The notes below the pieces were generated by a model, which did not search any database, was not told the DNA's origin, and was given only the letters and a program-made list of their open reading frames with translations. From Litorisediminicola beolgyonensis (GTDB taxonomy: Bacteria; Pseudomonadota; Alphaproteobacteria; Rhodobacterales; Rhodobacteraceae): a DNA stretch of 64,000 nucleotides. The position numbers were made by a program, and so were the translations under genes. The DNA lies in contig NZ_JBHTMU010000011.1 of assembly GCF_042679605.1 (NCBI RefSeq), forward strand, positions 45,081-109,080. The letters are read 5' to 3'. Below, one piece after another: positions 17,286 through 27,866 of this stretch (position 1 is the first letter of the stretch; every line of letters begins with the position of its first letter).

Positions 17286-18527
17286 ATGACGAGTCCGACT
17301 TTGCAGAATGCGGATCCCAGTCCGATCCGGGCGTGTACGATCAGTCGAGACGTCCAGATTTTCGATCTCCTGATCGAGGATATGGAAACCATGCTGGGCG
17401 AAGACTGGGGCGATCTGGGTTTCGACCAGGCGATCTCATTCTTCTCGCAACCCGATGCCCGCGCGCTCGAATTCGTGGCGCTCGCCATAGATGACACCGA
17501 CGAGAACAACCTGCCGCAGCTGATGGCGGTCCTCGCCGCCGCGAAGGCGCAGGACATCAAGGTCGTGCTCATCGCCGAGGATGTCACGCCCGCCGCGCTG
17601 CACCAGCTTCTGAAGAACGGCGCGGACGAGTTCGTCCCCTACCCGCTTCCCGAAGGCGAACTGGCCGCCGCTGTCGAACGCCTGAAACGTGCCGCCCTGC
17701 CCGTCGCGATTTCCGAGCCTGCTTCGGTCAAGCTCAAGGCCGATGGCGACGGCGTGCTGATCGCCGTGCAGGCGCTCGCGGGCGGCGTCGGGGCGACCAC
17801 CTTCGCCGTGAACCTCGCCTGGGAACTGGCGACGGTCGAGAAGGAGAAAGAGAAGGCCCCGCGCGTCTGTGTGATCGATCTGGGCCTGCAATTCGGATCG
17901 GTCTCGACCTATCTCGACCTGCCCCGCAAGGAAACGGTGGTCGAGCTTCTGGCCGACATCGATTCGATGGACGAGGACAGCTTCGCGCAGGCTCTGGTCA
18001 CGTTCGATGACCGGCTGCATGTCTTCACCGCGCCATCGGATCTTCTGCCGCTCGACATGGTCGGGCCGGACGACATCCGCAAACTCCTCGACATCGCGCG
18101 CGAGCATTTCGACTTCGTGGTCGTCGATATGCCGACGACGCTGGTGCAATGGTCCGAAACCGTGCTGCAGGCGAGCCAGGTCTATTTCGCGATGATCGAG
18201 CTCGACATGCGCTCGGCGCAGAACACGCTGCGCCTCAAGCGCGCGCTGCAATCCGAAGACCTGCCCTTCGAGAAACTGCGCTTCGTCCTGAACCGGGCGC
18301 CGAAATTCACCGACCTGCAGGGCAAGAGCCGCGCCAAGCGCATGGCCGAATCGCTGGGTGTCGCGCTCGACGTGCACCTGCCGGATGGCGGGCGCCAAGT
18401 GACGCAAAGCTGCGACCACGGCCTGCCGCTCGCCAGCCAGGCCGGAAAGAATCCGCTGCGCCGCGAAATCGCCAAGCTGGCGCAGTCGCTCTACGCCATC
18501 GGCCAGTCCGAAGCCGAGGCCGCCTAA
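17286..18527 (+). CDS. cpaE: Pilus assembly ATPase-like protein CpaE
   Basis: A 413-residue protein with an N-terminal receiver-like domain (residues about 15-130) and a MinD/ParA-like domain starting near 165. The P-loop is AGGVGATTFAVNLAWEL, lacking the usual second lysine of ParA, as is normal for CpaE/TadZ. DLGLQFGSVSTYLDLP follows. CpaE/TadZ positions the pilus machine at a pole. AAGGATACGAGG lies before ATG 17286, and 200 bp separate it from the OmpA gene. Confidence 0.92.
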   Translation: MTSPTLQNADPSPIRACTISRDVQIFDLLIEDMETMLGEDWGDLGFDQAISFFSQPDARALEFVALAIDDTDENNLPQLMAVLAAAKAQDIKVVLIAEDVTPAALHQLLKNGADEFVPYPLPEGELAAAVERLKRAALPVAISEPASVKLKADGDGVLIAVQALAGGVGATTFAVNLAWELATVEKEKEKAPRVCVIDLGLQFGSVSTYLDLPRKETVVELLADIDSMDEDSFAQALVTFDDRLHVFTAPSDLLPLDMVGPDDIRKLLDIAREHFDFVVVDMPTTLVQWSETVLQASQVYFAMIELDMRSAQNTLRLKRALQSEDLPFEKLRFVLNRAPKFTDLQGKSRAKRMAESLGVALDVHLPDGGRQVTQSCDHGLPLASQAGKNPLRREIAKLAQSLYAIGQSEAEAA

Positions 18528-18542
18528 AGGAGCCGAGACACC

Positions 18543-20000
<1,458 letters not shown>

Positions 20001-20006
20001 TCCATC

Positions 20007-20972
20007 ATGCTCAGCGGTGAACTGATCATCTACGGACTGATCTTTATCGGCGTCCTCGTCCTGGTCGAGGGCGTCTATCTCGTCGCCTTCGGCAAATCGA
20101 TCAGCCTGAACTCCAAGGTGAACCGTCGCCTCGAGATGCTCGACCAGGGCACACGGCGCGACGAGGTTCTGGCCAAGCTCCGCAAGGAGATGGACCAACA
20201 CATGGAGAGCCGGGGCATCCCGCTCTACTCGCTCCTGGCCGACCGTGCGCAGAAGGCGGCCATCGCCTTTACCCCGCAGCAGTTGATGATGGTCATGGCC
20301 GCGCTTTCGGTGGTGGCCTTCATCGGCCTCAGCATCGGCACCGCCGCGGGGCTGGGCGTGCGGGCGCTGCTCGGCATCGCCTTCGGCGTCGGCGGGGTCT
20401 ATTTCTGGGTCAATTCCAAGGCCAACAAGCGCCTGTCGATGATCGAGGAACAGCTCCCCGACGCGGTCGAGCTGATGGTGCGCTCGCTCCGCGTGGGTCA
20501 CCCGTTCTCATCGGCGATCAAGATTGTCTCGGACGAAATTCAGGACCCGCTGGCCACCGAGTTCGGCGTCATCGCCGACGAGAGCGCCTATGGCCGCGAG
20601 ATCGGCGAAAGCCTCAAGCACATGGCCGAGCGGCTCGACATGCAGGATTTGCGCTTCCTCGCGGTGGCGGTGACCATCCAGCAGCAATCGGGCGGCAACC
20701 TCGCCGAGATCCTCGAAGGCCTCGCCAAGGTGATCCGCGCGCGCTTCCGCCTTTTCCGCCGGGTCAAGGCGATCACCGCCGAGGCGCAATGGTCGGGCAA
20801 GTTCCTGTCGGCCTTCCCGGTGCTGGCGCTGATCGTCATCCAGGTGACCGACCCGCATTACTACGACGAGGTTCTGGACCACCCGTGGTTCATCCCCGCC
20901 TGTTTCATCGTGGCCATCTTCCTGACGGCGAACCTGTTCGTCATGCGGATGCTCGTCAACATCAAGGTCTGA
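20007..20972 (+). CDS. tadB: Inner-membrane platform protein TadB
   Basis: A 321-residue membrane protein of the type II secretion F family. Hydrophobic segments lie at the N-terminus (residues 4-27), around 90-135 and at the C-terminus, with the conserved cytoplasmic part ANKRLSMIEEQLPDAVELMVRSLRVGHPFSSAI between them. TadB pairs with TadC as the platform on which CpaF acts. It starts 6 bp after cpaF. Confidence 0.94.
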   Translation: MLSGELIIYGLIFIGVLVLVEGVYLVAFGKSISLNSKVNRRLEMLDQGTRRDEVLAKLRKEMDQHMESRGIPLYSLLADRAQKAAIAFTPQQLMMVMAALSVVAFIGLSIGTAAGLGVRALLGIAFGVGGVYFWVNSKANKRLSMIEEQLPDAVELMVRSLRVGHPFSSAIKIVSDEIQDPLATEFGVIADESAYGREIGESLKHMAERLDMQDLRFLAVAVTIQQQSGGNLAEILEGLAKVIRARFRLFRRVKAITAEAQWSGKFLSAFPVLALIVIQVTDPHYYDEVLDHPWFIPACFIVAIFLTANLFVMRMLVNIKV

Positions 20973-20976
20973 GCCG

Positions 20977-21951
20977 ATGAATTTCCTCGATACGATCAAC
21001 GCCATCCTGACAGACCTTCTTGGCCCGGCCGGTCCGCTGATCGCGGTCGGAGGGCTGGCGCTCCTGCTCCTGCTTCTCTGCATCCCGATCATGCTGGCGG
21101 GCCGGTCGGACCCGATGGACCGGCTGGCCGAAAGCGGCAAGCAGATCCAGGAACGCGAGAAGAAGGCGGTCCTGCGGGAGAAATCCAAGGGCGACAAGCT
21201 CAACAAATACGCGCAGTTCCTGGAGCCCCAGGATGCCGAGCAATTGGGCGAGGTGCGCCTGAAGCTCCTGCAGGCGGGCTACCGCGACAAGGAAGCGGTG
21301 CGCTATTACTACTTCGCGCAGTTCGTGCTCGGCCTTGGCGGGCTCGTGGCCGGTGTCCTTTATTACATGATGGTGCTGGGCGACGACGCCACCACGCAGC
21401 AGATGGTGATGTGGGTGATCGGACCGGGTGCGGCGGGCTACTATTTCCCGAAATACTGGATCACGCGCCGGGTCGAGGCCCGCAAGGAAGAGATCACCTC
21501 GGGCTTCCCGGATGCGCTCGACATGATGCTCGTCTGCGTCGAAGCCGGTCAGTCGATGGACCAGTCCATCGTCCGCATGGCGCGCGAGCTGCGCGCCTCC
21601 TACCCCCATCTCGCCGACGAGTTCCAGCTCGTCAGCTACGAGATGAAGGCCGGCAAGGACAAGAGCCAGGTGCTCGACGACATGTCCGAGCGCTGCGGCG
21701 TGCAGGACGTGTCCTCTTTCGTGACCGTGCTGAACCAGTCGCAGACATTCGGCACCTCGATCGCGGACGCTCTGCGGGTCTATGCGTCCGAGATGCGCGA
21801 CAAGCGCGTGATGCGGGCCGAGGAAAAGGCAAACAAGTTGCCGACCAAGATGACATTGACCACAATGATGCTGACCGTGCCGCCGCTTCTCATCATCCTC
21901 GTCGGCCCCTCGGCGGTGGGCATCACGGAGATGGGGAACATAGGGAACTGA
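20977..21951 (+). CDS. tadC: Inner-membrane platform protein TadC
   Basis: A 324-residue type II secretion F-domain membrane protein with segments near residues 20-40, 108-150 and the C-terminus, and the conserved loop GFPDALDMMLVCVEAGQSMDQSI. It is the partner of TadB in the pilus platform. It begins 4 bp after tadB, consistent with translational coupling. Confidence 0.94.
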   Translation: MNFLDTINAILTDLLGPAGPLIAVGGLALLLLLLCIPIMLAGRSDPMDRLAESGKQIQEREKKAVLREKSKGDKLNKYAQFLEPQDAEQLGEVRLKLLQAGYRDKEAVRYYYFAQFVLGLGGLVAGVLYYMMVLGDDATTQQMVMWVIGPGAAGYYFPKYWITRRVEARKEEITSGFPDALDMMLVCVEAGQSMDQSIVRMARELRASYPHLADEFQLVSYEMKAGKDKSQVLDDMSERCGVQDVSSFVTVLNQSQTFGTSIADALRVYASEMRDKRVMRAEEKANKLPTKMTLTTMMLTVPPLLIILVGPSAVGITEMGNIGN

Positions 21952-21955
21952 CCAT

Positions 21956-22513
21956 ATGCTCCAGCGCCTCGCCGGAGGCCTGATCATCCTTGGATTGGCC
22001 GCCTGTTCTCCGGGCGGCTTTTCCGCGTCCGAGGCTCCGCTTTACGCTCCGACACCCGACCCCGACGGCCAGACGGTCGACCAGATGCTGGTCGGCCACA
22101 GGCTCATCGACGCGGGCGAACCGGCGCTGGCGCTCGAGGCCTATACCCGCGCGGCGGGAGAGCTCGGTCTGACCGGCGAGGTGCTGAGCGCGCTCGGCTC
22201 GGCCAATCTCCGCCTGGGGCGCCTCAACCAGGCCGAGGACCTCTTGCGGCGCGCCGTGGCCGAGGATACCGCCGCGCCCGAAGCGCTGAACAATTTGGGC
22301 GTGGTCCTGATGGAGCGCGGCAAAACAGCCGAAGCGGCCGAGATCTTCCGCAAGGCCTACGCGCTCGATAATGGCGAAAGTGACTCAATCCGCAACAATC
22401 TGCGCTTGGCGCTCGAAAAACGCGACGCGCCGGAGTATGGTGCTGAGCAAGAACAACAATACCAGTTGGTGCGGCGCGGCGCCGGGGACTACCTGATCCG
22501 CCTGCAACCCTAA
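21956..22513 (+). CDS. tadD: TadD-like TPR lipoprotein
   Basis: A 185-residue lipoprotein with signal LAGGLIILGLAACS (lipobox cysteine near residue 17) and about three TPR units (LEAYTRAAGELGLTGEVLSALGS, LNQAEDLLRRAVAED, AEAAEIFRKAYALD). TadD is an outer-membrane lipoprotein acting like a pilotin for the secretin. It begins 4 bp after tadC. Confidence 0.88.
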   Translation: MLQRLAGGLIILGLAACSPGGFSASEAPLYAPTPDPDGQTVDQMLVGHRLIDAGEPALALEAYTRAAGELGLTGEVLSALGSANLRLGRLNQAEDLLRRAVAEDTAAPEALNNLGVVLMERGKTAEAAEIFRKAYALDNGESDSIRNNLRLALEKRDAPEYGAEQEQQYQLVRRGAGDYLIRLQP

Positions 22514-22543
22514 CGAGGCAGAGCAGAACAAGGACGCAGGCAC

Positions 22544-23392
22544 ATGCGCCATCCCCTATCCGTCATCCTGTGCGTGGCCGGAGCGCTCGCCCTGTCGGGC
22601 TGCGGCGACCAGGACGCCGCCGAGGTCGACCGCGCCTTCCAGGACGTCAACGCGATCGACGGCACCAAGCTCAACGACGTGATGATGACCATGGCCGATC
22701 CGGAAGAGGCGGTGAATTACTTCCGCCGCTCCTCGGCCAAGGAGCCCGAGCGGATCGATTTCCGCCGGGGCCTCGCCGCATCGCTCACCCGCGCCAAGCG
22801 CCCGACCGAAGCGGTCGCGGCCTGGGCGCAGGTTGTCGCGCATGAAGAGGCGACGAATGACGACCGCGTCGATTTCGCCGATGCGCTGATCCGCAATGGC
22901 GAGTGGGACCGGGCCAAGGCCACGCTCGACGCGATCCCGCCGACCCACGAGACCCACCAGCGCTACAAGCTCGAGGCGATGATCGCCGACAGCCGCAAGG
23001 ACTGGGCCAAGGCCGACAGCTTCTACGAGATCGCCGTGGGCCTGACCACCAACCCTGCGGGCACGCTGAACAACTGGGGCTTCTCCAAGCTCTCGCGCGG
23101 CGATTATGCGGAGGCCGAGCGGCTCTTCTCGGACGCGATCCGCGCCGACCGCAACCTCTTCACCGCCAAGAACAACCTGATGCTCGCCCGCGGCGCGCAG
23201 GGCAATTACGCGCTGCCCGTCATTCCCATGAGCCAGATTGAACGGGCCGAGCTTCTGCATACGTTGGGGCTGTCCGCGGTGAAGCGGGGCGACGTGGAGA
23301 TCGGCAAGGGCCTGATGCGCGAAGCGCTCGAGACCCATCCGCAGCATTTCGACGCCGCCAAGCGCAATCTCGATGCCCTGGAGGCGAGCTGA
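22544..23392 (+). CDS. Second TPR-repeat lipoprotein of the Tad locus
   Basis: A 282-residue protein with a lipoprotein signal (ALALSGCGDQ) and at least four TPR-like repeats (YFRRSSAKEPERIDFRRGLA, AVAAWAQVVAHEEA, KADSFYEIAVGLTTNPAG, GLMREALETHPQHFDAA). It shares architecture with the preceding TadD but is longer, so it is likely a second pilotin or assembly factor of the same operon. The exact role is unknown. Confidence 0.85.
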   Translation: MRHPLSVILCVAGALALSGCGDQDAAEVDRAFQDVNAIDGTKLNDVMMTMADPEEAVNYFRRSSAKEPERIDFRRGLAASLTRAKRPTEAVAAWAQVVAHEEATNDDRVDFADALIRNGEWDRAKATLDAIPPTHETHQRYKLEAMIADSRKDWAKADSFYEIAVGLTTNPAGTLNNWGFSKLSRGDYAEAERLFSDAIRADRNLFTAKNNLMLARGAQGNYALPVIPMSQIERAELLHTLGLSAVKRGDVEIGKGLMREALETHPQHFDAAKRNLDALEAS

Positions 23393-23395
23393 TCC

Positions 23396-23617
23396 ATGGA
23401 ACAACTGCCCGACACCCTCCCGATCGCGGCCCTTCTGTGCTGCATCTCGGTCGCGCTGATCCTGGCCCGGCTCATGGGGCGCAGCGGCAATCCTGCGCTC
23501 CTGGCCGCGCTCGCCGCGGCCGCGGTCGCCCTGCCCCTTGCCGTGCCGGTCGACGAGATCCTCGTCACCGCCGCCGTGACGGCGGGCGAGACGATGCGCG
23601 AGGCATTCTCGCGATAG
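23396..23617 (+). CDS. Small two-helix membrane protein
   Basis: A 73-residue protein with two predicted membrane helices (about 9-27 and 32-50) and a short tail ending GETMREAFSR. It begins 3 bp after the TPR lipoprotein stop, so it is very likely cotranscribed with the Tad genes. The family is not recognised; a minor role in the pilus platform is possible but not shown. Confidence 0.65.
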   Translation: MEQLPDTLPIAALLCCISVALILARLMGRSGNPALLAALAAAAVALPLAVPVDEILVTAAVTAGETMREAFSR

Positions 23618-23707
23618 CGCGTCAAAAGGCCAAGTCCGAGCCCGAACTTCGCCACAAAATCCCTGTCTTCTAGCGTCACCGAAGACGCGCGAAGACAGGC
23701 CTGGTTC

Positions 23708-25015
23708 ATGAACGTTCAAAGCTCCGCCGTGATGGCGCCTCCGCCGCCCAAACGGCTGCAAGAGATGCAGCTGTCGCCGGTGATGATGCGCGACATCCTG
23801 ATCAAGACGCTCTTCCGCAAGAACAGCAACACCGTGACGGACCTGGCCAAGGCCGTCTGCCTGCCCATGCCGATCACGCAGGAACTGGTGGATCTCGGCC
23901 GCTCCCAGCTCCTGCTCGAGGCGATGGGCACGCTCAACGCCAATTCCGGCAGCGAGATGGGCTACCAGCTCACCGATTCCGGCAAGGCGCGGGCGATGGA
24001 CGCTCTGGGACAGTCGGAATATTACGGCGCGATGCCCGTGCCGCTCGACGTCTACCGCGAACAGGTCAAGCGGCAGTCGATCAAGAACATCCAGATCACG
24101 CGCGAGCAGCTGACCACGGCGATGGGTCACCTGATCCTGCCCAATACGCTTCTGGACAACCTCGGCCCCGCCGTCGGATCGGGCCGCTCGATCCTGATGT
24201 ACGGCCCGCCGGGCAACGGTAAATCCTCGATCTCGAACGGCATCCGCGACGCAATGGGCGACCGGATCTACGTGCCGCGGGCGATCGAATACGCGGGCCA
24301 GGTGATCACGGTCTACGACCCGATCGTGCATTCCAAGGCCGCCGCGCATGAGGACGACCCCAACCAGCTGCGCCGCCGCAACCTCTACGACACGCGCTAC
24401 GTCGTCTGCGAACGCCCCACGGTGATCACCGGGGGCGAGCTGTCGCTGGACATGCTCGACCTCGTCTACAACCCGACCGCGCGCACCTACCAGGCGCCGC
24501 TTCAGCTCAAGTCGACCGGCGGCATCTTCATCGTCGACGACCTTGGCCGCCAGGCCGAGCCGCCGCAGAAGCTGGTCAACCGCTGGATCGTTCCGCTGGA
24601 AGAGGGCAAGGATATTCTCGCGCTGCAATCGGGCGAGAAGTTCGAGGTTCCCTTCGACACGCTGGTGATCTTCTCGACCAACTTCCACCCCAACGAGATC
24701 TTCGACCAGGCGGCGCTGCGCCGGATCTTCTTCAAGATCAAGATCGACGGCCCGAACCAGGAGGACTTCCTGAAGATCTTCGCGCTCGTCGCGCGGAAGA
24801 AGAAGATGCAGCTCTGCGAGAAGAGCCTCGTGCACCTTTTGAAGACCAAGTACCCGACGATCAAGAACATCTACGCCAACTACCAGCCGGTCTTCCTGAT
24901 TGACCAGATGATCGCTGTCTGCGATTTCGAAGGCCTGCCCTACAAGATGACGCCCGAACTGGTGGACCGCGCCTGGGCCAACATGTTCGTGAAGGACGAG
25001 ATGATCGTGAAGTGA
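23708..25015 (+). CDS. AAA+ ATPase associated with the Tad locus
   Basis: A 435-residue ATPase. The N-terminal 110 residues look like a winged-helix/adaptor region (MMRDILIKTLFRKNSNTVTDLAKAV). The AAA+ core has Walker A GPPGNGKSS near 166-174, Walker B GGIFIVDDLGRQ, sensor-like VIFSTNFHPNE and the arginine-rich AALRRIFFKIKI. Residues MTRAW-type sensor 2 motifs are not clear. The partner is unknown; its position after the pilus genes suggests a regulatory or remodelling ATPase for the pilus, by inference. Confidence 0.8.
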   Translation: MNVQSSAVMAPPPPKRLQEMQLSPVMMRDILIKTLFRKNSNTVTDLAKAVCLPMPITQELVDLGRSQLLLEAMGTLNANSGSEMGYQLTDSGKARAMDALGQSEYYGAMPVPLDVYREQVKRQSIKNIQITREQLTTAMGHLILPNTLLDNLGPAVGSGRSILMYGPPGNGKSSISNGIRDAMGDRIYVPRAIEYAGQVITVYDPIVHSKAAAHEDDPNQLRRRNLYDTRYVVCERPTVITGGELSLDMLDLVYNPTARTYQAPLQLKSTGGIFIVDDLGRQAEPPQKLVNRWIVPLEEGKDILALQSGEKFEVPFDTLVIFSTNFHPNEIFDQAALRRIFFKIKIDGPNQEDFLKIFALVARKKKMQLCEKSLVHLLKTKYPTIKNIYANYQPVFLIDQMIAVCDFEGLPYKMTPELVDRAWANMFVKDEMIVK

Positions 25016-25021
25016 CGCGAG

Positions 25022-25057
25022 GCCGGAAAAAACGCCCCTCAAGGCGGGATTTCCGGC
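25022..25057 (+). terminator. Terminator-like hairpin after the AAA+ gene
   Basis: GCCGGAAA (25022-25029) pairs with TTTCCGGC (25050-25057), with an inner CGCC/GGCG stem, 6 bp after the stop. The U-tract is weak, so it is a probable 3' end of the Tad-locus transcript just before the tRNA gene. Confidence 0.5.
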
Positions 25058-25098
25058 TTGACGCCCACGCGGCACGGCTCTATTCCCGCCGTCGCGTT

Positions 25099-25175
25099 GG
25101 CGGAGTAGCTCAGTTGGTTAGAGCAGCGGAATCATAATCCGCGTGTCGGGGGTTCAAGTCCCTCCTCCGCTACCA
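25099..25175 (+). tRNA. tRNA-Met (CAT)
   Basis: A 77-nt tRNA with encoded CCA. The acceptor GGCGGAG pairs with CTCCGCT (G-U at the first pair), the D arm is AGCTCAGTTGGTTAGAGC, the anticodon stem GCGGA/TCCGC encloses the loop ATCATAA with anticodon CAT, and the T arm is GGGGGTTCAAGTCCCTC. It lacks initiator features (the first pair is not a C-A type mismatch), so elongator Met is preferred over Ile2. Its 3' part is the attachment site of the adjacent island. Confidence 0.93.
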
Positions 25176-25177
25176 AA
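25131..25177 (+). repeat. attL: 47-bp repeat in the tRNA-Met 3' part
   Basis: Bases 25131-25177, from the anticodon loop to two bases past the CCA, recur identically at 28916-28962. The repeat is the expected left attachment site of a tRNA-targeting tyrosine-recombinase element. The intact tRNA lies on the integrase side, as is usual. Confidence 0.93.
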
Positions 25178-25314
25178 CACAAAGGTAGCTAAGTCTTTGT
25201 AAAAAAATAAAACTGCCAGTCCTGCCTCGGGAAACATGCTGTCCCGGGACAAAGTGGATTGATGGCCGGGGCCAGCCTCGGGACACTTGCCTCATCGAAT
25301 CGGTGGAGGCATAC

Positions 25315-26292
25315 ATGGCTACTATTGAACATCGCAACGGCAAGTATCGGGTCCGAGTTCGCAGGATTGGGCATCCACCTGTGACAAAAACGTTCGATAA
25401 GCGGACCGCCGCTCAGAAGTTTGCGCGCGAGTGCGAACGTGCCATCGCAACCCGTGAGAGCGACACCCTAGACCCCGCCAAGTTGAAGGTCAGCGACGCT
25501 CTGGTGAGGTACGCTCGTGAAGTCACCCCCCTGAAGCGCAGCGCCAAGCAAGAACTGATGAGGATCGATCAGTGGCTGAGGACACCGATCGCGAAATTCA
25601 GCATGGACAGCTTGCGCGGCGTTGATCTCGCGCAGCATCGAGACAAGAGACTCCGAGAAGGTCTTAGCGCAAACACTATCAGACTTGAGCTCGCCATCAT
25701 TTCGCATCTCTATACTGTGGCTCGCAAAGATTGGGGCTACGAGAGCTTGAAGAACCCGGTGGAGGTGGTGCGGAAGCCCAGCGCCTCTCCGGGTCGTGAG
25801 AGGCGCCTAGAGAATGGAGAATTGGAAAGGCTGTTAGAGGCCGCGGACGTAGGCGGCAGCCCCTACCTTGCTCCCCTTGTCCTGTTGGCGATAGAGACAG
25901 CCATGCGCCAAGGCGAGCTCTTGGGCTTGCACTGGAAAGACATCAATTTTGACCGACGGATCGCTCGCCTGAAGCTCACTAAAAATGGTCAGGGGCGCTC
26001 TGTGCCATTATCTCGCCTTGCAACTCAAATTCTATCTGGCCTTCCGAAGGACGAGTCCCGAGTTTTCGACGCGACGCCGAGCGCAGTCCGCCAAGCGTTC
26101 AGGCGAGCCTGCGCCCGAGCCAAAATTCGGGACCTGCGGTTTCACGACCTAAGGCACGAAGCAACAAGCCGCCTATTCGAGAAAGGCTTAAACCAAATGC
26201 AAGTTAGCCAGATCACCGGACACAAAACGCTTCAAATGCTGCAGAGATACACTCACTTACGCGCCGATAGCTTGGTTGACCTACTAGATTAA
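25315..26292 (+). CDS. Tyrosine recombinase (island integrase)
   Basis: A 325-residue phage-type integrase. An N-terminal Arm/SAM-like DNA-binding region (residues 1-150) precedes the catalytic domain with Arg198 (TAMRQGELLG), Lys223, His277-x-x-Arg280 (FHDLRHE), His303 (ITGHKT) and nucleophile Tyr312 (QRYTHL). All six active-site positions are in place, so the enzyme looks intact. ATG 25315 with GGAGG seven bases upstream is preferred to the in-frame GTG at 25303. It would catalyse integration and excision at the tRNA-Met site. Confidence 0.93.
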   Translation: MATIEHRNGKYRVRVRRIGHPPVTKTFDKRTAAQKFARECERAIATRESDTLDPAKLKVSDALVRYAREVTPLKRSAKQELMRIDQWLRTPIAKFSMDSLRGVDLAQHRDKRLREGLSANTIRLELAIISHLYTVARKDWGYESLKNPVEVVRKPSASPGRERRLENGELERLLEAADVGGSPYLAPLVLLAIETAMRQGELLGLHWKDINFDRRIARLKLTKNGQGRSVPLSRLATQILSGLPKDESRVFDATPSAVRQAFRRACARAKIRDLRFHDLRHEATSRLFEKGLNQMQVSQITGHKTLQMLQRYTHLRADSLVDLLD

Positions 26293-26322
26293 AAACTTCT
26301 CCAGCAAGAAAACTGAATAAGA

Positions 26323-26346
26323 AGGAGGGGCCAATTAGCCCCTCCT
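26323..26346. terminator. Terminator between integrase and exonuclease genes
   Basis: AGGAGGGGC (26323-26331) pairs perfectly with GCCCCTCCT (26338-26346) around CAATTA. It lies between two convergent stops (26292 and 26365). On the minus strand the stem is followed by TCTTATTC, so it serves best as terminator of the exonuclease gene, possibly both ways. Confidence 0.7.
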
Positions 26347-26364
26347 AGGCATAGACAACTGTGG

Positions 26365-27753
26365 TCACGCGAAGGACGACATGTTCTCCAGATGATACCT
26401 GTAATCCTCCAGGATTTCGAGATCACGCGCTCGCGCGCCAACCTTCAACTCACGGATATGACGAAGCGCAGATGGAATCGTTGTCCATTTTGCCTCCTCG
26501 GCCATCAAATGCTCCCGCAACCCAGCCTCATACTCTGATCGAGCCGAATGAGGCAAAACATCTGGCCACTCAGAACCGATCAGCCAAAGAGCAAGGGTTC
26601 TTGCGCGACCGTCCGAAAGATCTGAAATCAAGTCGAACTTCTCATCAGGACGAACCTTATGAAACCTCTTGATAACCGGCACATCATCTGAAGTCGGGAA
26701 GAAACCGCCCGAGTATAGGTCATCCCAGACACTTTCAGATGGCGGATAACTCTCCTTTCTTAACCGGCCAGCCACCCGAAGCCGGCTTGCGAAGCCAGCA
26801 TCACTCAATATTTTTTCACACACTTCACGGGGATAATGGGCAGGCAACTTTCGAATAGCCGGATCGCTGAGGTCAAAAACAAGCGGCATATCGTTTGTCT
26901 TGACCGTAATCAGGGGGGTCACTCCATTACACCATTTAAATGCCGCCTTCAGACTCACCTCACCTTTCTCAAGAAGCTTCATGACATCGCAGTTCAGGTT
27001 GACACAAATCCACTCATTACAGTTTTCAGCATCACTCACTACTGGAAGAATCACCCTCACGTTCGGGACGCCTGAAAAGTAATTCCAATCAACCTTAAGG
27101 AGGGGCCGCCGGGACTCCAGCATTTTCTGGACTTGATATTTATCGCGATTACGCTCACATGCACGCCAAACATCGGGCGACTTATCTCGAACCAAGTTCA
27201 TGATAAACTCGGTGGCCCGCACATCACCTAGAGCATCATGCGCGTTATGGTCATTAAATCCATTCTCCCTCGCCAGCCCCTCAAGCTTAAAAGACTTTTT
27301 GCCCTTTTCATTTAGAGGAACCTTAATGGAGCCATCACCACACGCAACAGCAGCATGGACGACCTTAAGGACATCCATTCGCATACTGCCTGAAAGCTGT
27401 GTTACGTAAGGCTGAAGTAGATTTGAATAGAACGCATGCCTCAGAACATTCTCATCATAGCGCATTCCATTAAATGACACGAAAGTTGTTGGAGAGTTTT
27501 CGACAACAAAACTGTGGATACGCTTTACCAACTCATGATGCGAAAGCGGAAACTTTTGTATTTCCGAAAACTTCATTCCAGTTACTGTCAATGCCGAAGG
27601 GCTGGGAAGTACATGCCTCGGCAGACGTCCAGTTAGATTTAAGTCACGTACCAGGGAGTGGTCACTGTTCAAAACATGAGCACCGAACTGAAACGGTACA
27701 TCTCGCGTGACCTCCAAACCGGTGGCCTCAATGTCGTAGATAGTGGTGGACAT
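26365..27753 (-). CDS. Exonuclease I (SbcB-like), island cargo
   Basis: A 462-residue DEDDh exonuclease, close in length to E. coli ExoI (475). The catalytic set is complete: Asp7 and Glu9 (YDIEATG), Asp100 (SFNGMRYDENVL), His172 and Asp177 (NAHDALGDVRAT). The regions SFKLEGLARENG and LYSGGFF also match ExoI beyond the nuclease core, so the SH3-like and C-terminal domains are present. ExoI degrades single-stranded DNA 3' to 5'. AAGGTGAAG precedes ATG 27753. Codons are AT-richer than the flanks. Being on a mobile island rather than in a core repair locus, it may serve the element or act in defence; this is inference. Confidence 0.9.
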   Translation of the reverse strand: MSTTIYDIEATGLEVTRDVPFQFGAHVLNSDHSLVRDLNLTGRLPRHVLPSPSALTVTGMKFSEIQKFPLSHHELVKRIHSFVVENSPTTFVSFNGMRYDENVLRHAFYSNLLQPYVTQLSGSMRMDVLKVVHAAVACGDGSIKVPLNEKGKKSFKLEGLARENGFNDHNAHDALGDVRATEFIMNLVRDKSPDVWRACERNRDKYQVQKMLESRRPLLKVDWNYFSGVPNVRVILPVVSDAENCNEWICVNLNCDVMKLLEKGEVSLKAAFKWCNGVTPLITVKTNDMPLVFDLSDPAIRKLPAHYPREVCEKILSDAGFASRLRVAGRLRKESYPPSESVWDDLYSGGFFPTSDDVPVIKRFHKVRPDEKFDLISDLSDGRARTLALWLIGSEWPDVLPHSARSEYEAGLREHLMAEEAKWTTIPSALRHIRELKVGARARDLEILEDYRYHLENMSSFA

Positions 27754-27866
27754 GGTTCTTCACCTTTCTGTCCAAGCAACACCACTACCCTCCGGAACGG
27801 CTTGACCAAACCCAGTCAGCCGTAGCAAAGTGTCGGGTAGCGGGCTGATTGCCTGCGTTTCAAAGT

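Noticed and set aside
22556..25075. An 839-codon minus-strand frame opposite the TPR lipoprotein and AAA+ ATPase
   Set aside because: It is another antisense shadow of GC-rich codons without recognisable domains, covering well-supported genes.
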